A stretch of DNA of 17,780 nucleotides, taken from NCBI GenBank assembly GCA_964554665.1, contig CAZKPP010000045.1:1-17780 (forward strand), in the 5' to 3' direction. A model generated the notes under the pieces. The model saw nothing but the letters and a program-made list of their open reading frames with translations. It was not told the DNA's origin and did not search any database. Source of the DNA: UBA3263 sp964554665 (GTDB lineage: Bacteria; Bacteroidota; Bacteroidia; Bacteroidales; Muribaculaceae). Within the stretch, counting starts at the first letter, position 1, and every line of letters starts with the position of its first letter. The translations under genes and the position numbers were made by a program. This document shows, in pieces, positions 16,117 through 17,780 of this stretch.

Positions 16117-16473
16117 TTATCCCCTCCCATATTTCTTTTCAAAAATCGCATAATGCTCCTCGCCCCATCGAAGCATCGAATCTATGATGGGGAGCAGCGA
16201 CTTGCCCAGTTCGGTTATGGTATATTCCGAACGCGGAGGTAGCTCCGGAAAAATCGTCTTGCCAACCAATCCGTCCTCCACCAGATCCTTCAGCTGGATG
16301 TCAAGCACCCGCGGCGCGGCCTCAGGAAGACATCGGTGCAATTCGCTCGGGCGCATCGGGTCGCCGCTGCGGAGTTCATCAAGAATACATGATTTCCACT
16401 TCGATTCAATCAAACTCATGGTAAGCCTAAGCGGGCAATCCAGGTCAACAGGAATTTTCTTTTCGTATGCCAT
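16117..16473 (-). CDS. HxlR-family winged-helix transcriptional regulator
   Basis: A 118-residue DNA-binding protein with one HxlR domain spanning nearly its whole length. Visible are DCPLRLTMSLIESKWKSCIL (12-31), the SELHRCLPEAAPRVLDIQL recognition-helix region, LVEDGLVGKTIFPELPPRSEYTIT (wing) and the C-terminal GKSLLPIIDSMLRWGEEH dimerisation helix. C13 lies at the position of the N-terminal cysteine that HxlR regulators such as YodB and HypR use for thiol or redox sensing, so electrophile or oxidant sensing is plausible but unproven. It diverges from the NTF2-like gene and probably controls both genes through the central palindrome at 16522-16541. The leader is short, about 13 bases. Confidence 0.93.
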   Translation of the reverse strand: MAYEKKIPVDLDCPLRLTMSLIESKWKSCILDELRSGDPMRPSELHRCLPEAAPRVLDIQLKDLVEDGLVGKTIFPELPPRSEYTITELGKSLLPIIDSMLRWGEEHYAIFEKKYGRG

Positions 16474-16490
16474 ATTGTGTAATTTTCTTG

Positions 16491-16498
16491 CAAAATTA
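16491..16498 (-). promoter_or_regulatory. -7 element of the hxlR promoter
   Basis: The minus strand reads TAATTTTG here, a full match to TAnnTTTG and the same octamer as the divergent promoter. No good -33 TTTG is present at the expected place (about 16518-16523), where the operator-like palindrome begins. The promoter may therefore be weak or dependent on a regulator. Confidence 0.6.
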
Positions 16499-16521
16499 GT
16501 AAATATTCCTGAAAATCAGAA

Positions 16522-16541
16522 TACCGAATAATTCTTCGGTA
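16522..16541. promoter_or_regulatory. Perfect palindrome, candidate HxlR operator
   Basis: TACCGAA (16522-16528), a 6-base spacer and TTCGGTA (16535-16541) form a perfect 7-6-7 inverted repeat. It lies halfway between the two divergent -7 elements (centre 16531.5, against 16532 for the promoter mirror). It touches the -33 position on both sides, so a bound dimer could block RNA polymerase in both directions. Its TAC/GTA ends resemble the dyads of known HxlR regulators. Assigning it to this regulator is inference. Confidence 0.65.
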
Positions 16542-16573
16542 CTTGTAATTATCAAAATACCATACTAATTTTG
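16542..16573 (+). promoter_or_regulatory. Promoter of the NTF2-like gene
   Basis: CTTG (16542-16545, one mismatch to TTTG) and TAATTTTG (16566-16573) are 20 bases apart. The predicted start is near 16579, about 28 bases before the ATG at 16607. The -33 box abuts the right arm of the candidate operator. Confidence 0.65.
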
Positions 16574-16606
16574 CAGTGACAAAAAAACTAATTAAAATTC
16601 ACTAAT

Positions 16607-16987
16607 ATGAGAGACGAAATCAAGGAATATGACGCAGTTGCCAAGGCTGCTGAAAAGTTTGTCAAAAGCGTTGCCGAAGGCAACAGCGAATATGCCAAAA
16701 CGCTTTTTACTGAAGATGCTGTTCTTTTCGGGATGCTCGACGGAGTGCTGGAACACGGCTCAATCGAGCAGTTTTATCGTAACGTCGACAGCGTTGGCGC
16801 CGGTGAGAACTTCAAGGCCCGCATCGACGTGCTCGCCGTAGAAGAAACCGTTGCCGTTGTTCGCGTACTTGAAGAAGGTTGGGGCGGCCGCATCGACTTC
16901 ACCGACTTCCTGCTCCTGCTCAAACTCAACGGCGAATGGAAATGCGTGGCAAAAGCCTACAACCAAAACTCCAATACCATTAACTGA
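16607..16987 (+). CDS. NTF2-like / SnoaL-like small protein
   Basis: A 126-residue soluble protein without a signal peptide. Its pattern is that of an NTF2-like alpha+beta cone: a long N-terminal helix pair (about 5-35, VAKAAEKFVKSVAEGN...AKTLFTEDAVLFGMLDG), an IEQFYRNV helix, then strands ending in LLLLKLNGEWKCVAKAY. It resembles the putative lumazine-binding / SnoaL-like families, which include small enzymes and ligand-binding proteins. I cannot assign a reaction. It is the divergent partner of the HxlR gene, so it is probably the regulated effector; handling of a toxic small molecule would fit but is a guess. Confidence 0.82.
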   Translation: MRDEIKEYDAVAKAAEKFVKSVAEGNSEYAKTLFTEDAVLFGMLDGVLEHGSIEQFYRNVDSVGAGENFKARIDVLAVEETVAVVRVLEEGWGGRIDFTDFLLLLKLNGEWKCVAKAYNQNSNTIN

Positions 16988-17013
16988 TAAACTTATATTT
17001 TTATCACATCATC

Positions 17014-17064
17014 TTACGCATTTTCAACGAGGTAATTCTTTGATTCCTCGCTGGAAATGCGTAA
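17014..17064. repeat. Long inverted repeat overlapping a promoter
   Basis: The arms 17014-17032 and 17046-17064 pair over 19 positions, with one A-C mismatch (17027/17051) and one G-T pair (17024/17054), around a 13-base loop. The outer arm ends TTACGCATTTTC / GGAAATGCGTAA. The loop holds the -33 box and the right arm runs into the -7 box of the next gene. No T-run follows, so it is not a classical terminator. It may be a 3'-end stabilising hairpin of the NTF2-like mRNA, a regulator site, or both. Confidence 0.85.
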
Positions 17065-17069
17065 CTTTG
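17039..17069 (+). promoter_or_regulatory. Bacteroidota-type promoter giving a probable leaderless mRNA
   Basis: TTTG (17039-17042) and TAACTTTG (17062-17069) are 19 bases apart, an exact consensus match. The ATG of the next gene starts 5 bases after the -7 element, where transcription is expected to begin. Confidence 0.8.
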
Positions 17070-17073
17070 CGCT

Positions 17074-17487
17074 ATGCAAAAAGTCAAGAAAATAAAAATA
17101 TGTAATTGGATACTGATTTTTACCTTAGCCCTTATTTTGGCATCCGGTATCCAGTTGGAAGCATGCGGTAGTAAGATATCATTGGCCGTATGGCTCCATA
17201 TTTTCTGTGGCATCATATTCCTGTCGTTATGTGCGTGGCATATTTTTTTACACTTTGGCACACAAAATTGGTTTACTCGATTTAGCAAAAGCAAAAAAGT
17301 GCCGGTAAAAATACTCTGGTGGTTATCTCTTTTGACTCTTTTAAGTGGCATAATCACATTTATTCATTGGCTGACAACGTTTACGCATTCCCCCATAGGA
17401 GGCATACATGGCAAAATCGGCCTTTTGATGCTCGCTTTCGCAATCGGACACATAGTTAAGCGCCGCAAGTTCTACTCCAAACCCTAA
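17074..17487 (+). CDS. Small four-helix membrane protein, DUF4405-like, probable dihaem b-type cytochrome
   Basis: A 137-residue inner-membrane protein with hydrophobic helices at about 11-30, 37-60, 78-98 and 111-128, separated by a basic loop (68-79) and ending in a basic tail. Helix 2 has H42 and H56, and helix 4 has H112 and H126. Both pairs are spaced 14 residues apart, the spacing that holds two stacked b haems in cytochrome bc1 and related bundles. Extra histidines are H60, H98 and H105. This resembles DUF4405 and cytochrome b561-type proteins, so electron transfer across the membrane is a reasonable inference; partners are not visible. The gene is AT-richer than the core genes. No other in-frame ATG lies near the N-terminus, which supports this start. 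Confidence 0.8.
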   Translation: MQKVKKIKICNWILIFTLALILASGIQLEACGSKISLAVWLHIFCGIIFLSLCAWHIFLHFGTQNWFTRFSKSKKVPVKILWWLSLLTLLSGIITFIHWLTTFTHSPIGGIHGKIGLLMLAFAIGHIVKRRKFYSKP

Positions 17488-17537
17488 CCGAATCTATCCG
17501 TAACCCTTTTTAATTCTGAAATTTGTTATTCATAAAA

Positions 17538-17678
17538 ATGGCAATTATGGATAAGATAAAAATACCCATGCTCCATTGCGCACATGTTCTCATTTGGACA
17601 TACGCGTTTGTTACCTCTTTAACTGCATTGGCCTCCCCGTCGGCCAAATCCTCCAAGAACTATTTGAACGCTAAATAA
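17538..17678 (+). CDS. Possible small ORF, 46 residues
   Basis: ATG at 17538 opens a 46-codon frame ending in TAA at 17676-17678. The product starts with a basic stretch (MAIMDKIKIPM), has a hydrophobic segment at about residues 12-32 (HCAHVLIWTYAFVTSLTALA), then a polar tail (SPSAKSSKNYLNAK). This is the layout of a signal peptide or single-pass microprotein. No convincing promoter was found: TAATTCTG at 17511-17518 is one mismatch from the -7 element and has no -33 box. A second ATG lies at 17547. I do not recognise the sequence, and chance is a real alternative. Confidence 0.3.
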   Translation: MAIMDKIKIPMLHCAHVLIWTYAFVTSLTALASPSAKSSKNYLNAK

Positions 17679-17750
17679 GCTTCATTTCGCCACCACCATA
17701 TCACCCCTAACCACTCCGACTTCTCCCCTGTTTATACCCGAAAAAATCAA

Positions 17751-17780
17751 AACCCCTCAACTTCAATGAGTTAAGGGGTT
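17751..17780 (-). terminator. Terminator-like hairpin at the right edge
   Basis: AACCCCT (17751-17757) pairs with AGGGGTT (17774-17780), and AACT (17759-17762) with AGTT (17769-17772), leaving one C-A mismatch and a 6-base loop. On the minus strand the stem is followed by TTTTGATTTTTT, so it most likely ends a minus-strand gene lying beyond the window. The plus-strand side is cut off, so bidirectional use cannot be judged. The stretch 17679-17750 between the small ORF and this hairpin is pyrimidine-rich on the plus strand and holds nothing else I can identify. Confidence 0.65.

Noticed and set aside
17014..17064. The inverted repeat considered as an invertible promoter switch of the Bacteroides type.
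   Set aside because: Only 13 bases separate the arms, much less than known invertible promoter segments, and no invertase gene is nearby.
1..17780. CRISPR arrays, insertion sequences, integrases, rRNA genes and large defence operons.
   Set aside because: No regularly spaced repeats, transposase or integrase motifs, rRNA-like segments or known defence-domain combinations were found on either strand.

Overview
The window looks like a chromosomal segment of a GC-rich, gut-type Bacteroidales bacterium, possibly Muribaculaceae-like; the family assignment is inference. Evidence: several Bacteroidota-type promoters (TTTG, then 19-20 bases, then TAnnTTTG), no obvious Shine-Dalgarno dependence, a long three-domain IspG, a PF14905-type outer-membrane beta-barrel protein, a GSCFA protein, a PorE-like protein with TPR, propeller, CRD and OmpA domains, and a CotH protein whose C-terminus looks like a type IX secretion (T9SS) sorting tail. 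Most of it is conserved core genome. The AT-richer patches at 3292-3857 and about 16475-17780 look like accessory material.

Layout. 6-3291 (+): purE, ispG and an M16 zinc peptidase, overlapping one another (purine synthesis, MEP isoprenoid pathway, proteolysis). 3292-3857: an AT-rich patch with its own promoter and a DUF4160/DUF2442 pair. 3854-4627 (+): a membrane protein with the signature of the steroid 5-alpha-reductase family. 4652-7893 (+): a lipoprotein thioredoxin of the TlpA type, ispD (a second MEP gene) and recG. 7890-11323 (-): a large outer-membrane beta-barrel protein co-directional with folA (DHFR). 11389-11697 (+): a small thioredoxin. 11680-13095 (-): the secreted CotH-family protein, divergent from 13209-15185 (+), the PorE-like T9SS lipoprotein, which overlaps a GSCFA/SGNH-like gene. 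15985-16060: tRNA-Pro(GGG) with a textbook Bacteroidota promoter. A hairpin at 16080-16114 probably terminates both the tRNA and the oppositely oriented hxlR gene.

The right end holds the most interesting small-scale structure. An HxlR regulator and a small NTF2-like protein diverge from an intergenic region that is nearly mirror-symmetric: identical -7 elements lie at each end of an inverted repeat, with a perfect 7-6-7 palindrome at the centre. Downstream is a 137-residue four-helix membrane protein with two His-x13-His pairs, in helices 2 and 4. This is the arrangement of bis-histidine dihaem b-type cytochromes. Its start codon sits where transcription should begin, so the mRNA is probably leaderless, and its promoter is embedded in a 19-bp-stem inverted repeat. 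A possible 46-residue ORF and a terminator-like hairpin close the window.

No CRISPR array, insertion sequence, integrase or recognisable large defence system was seen. All calls come from reading motifs; no database search was run.
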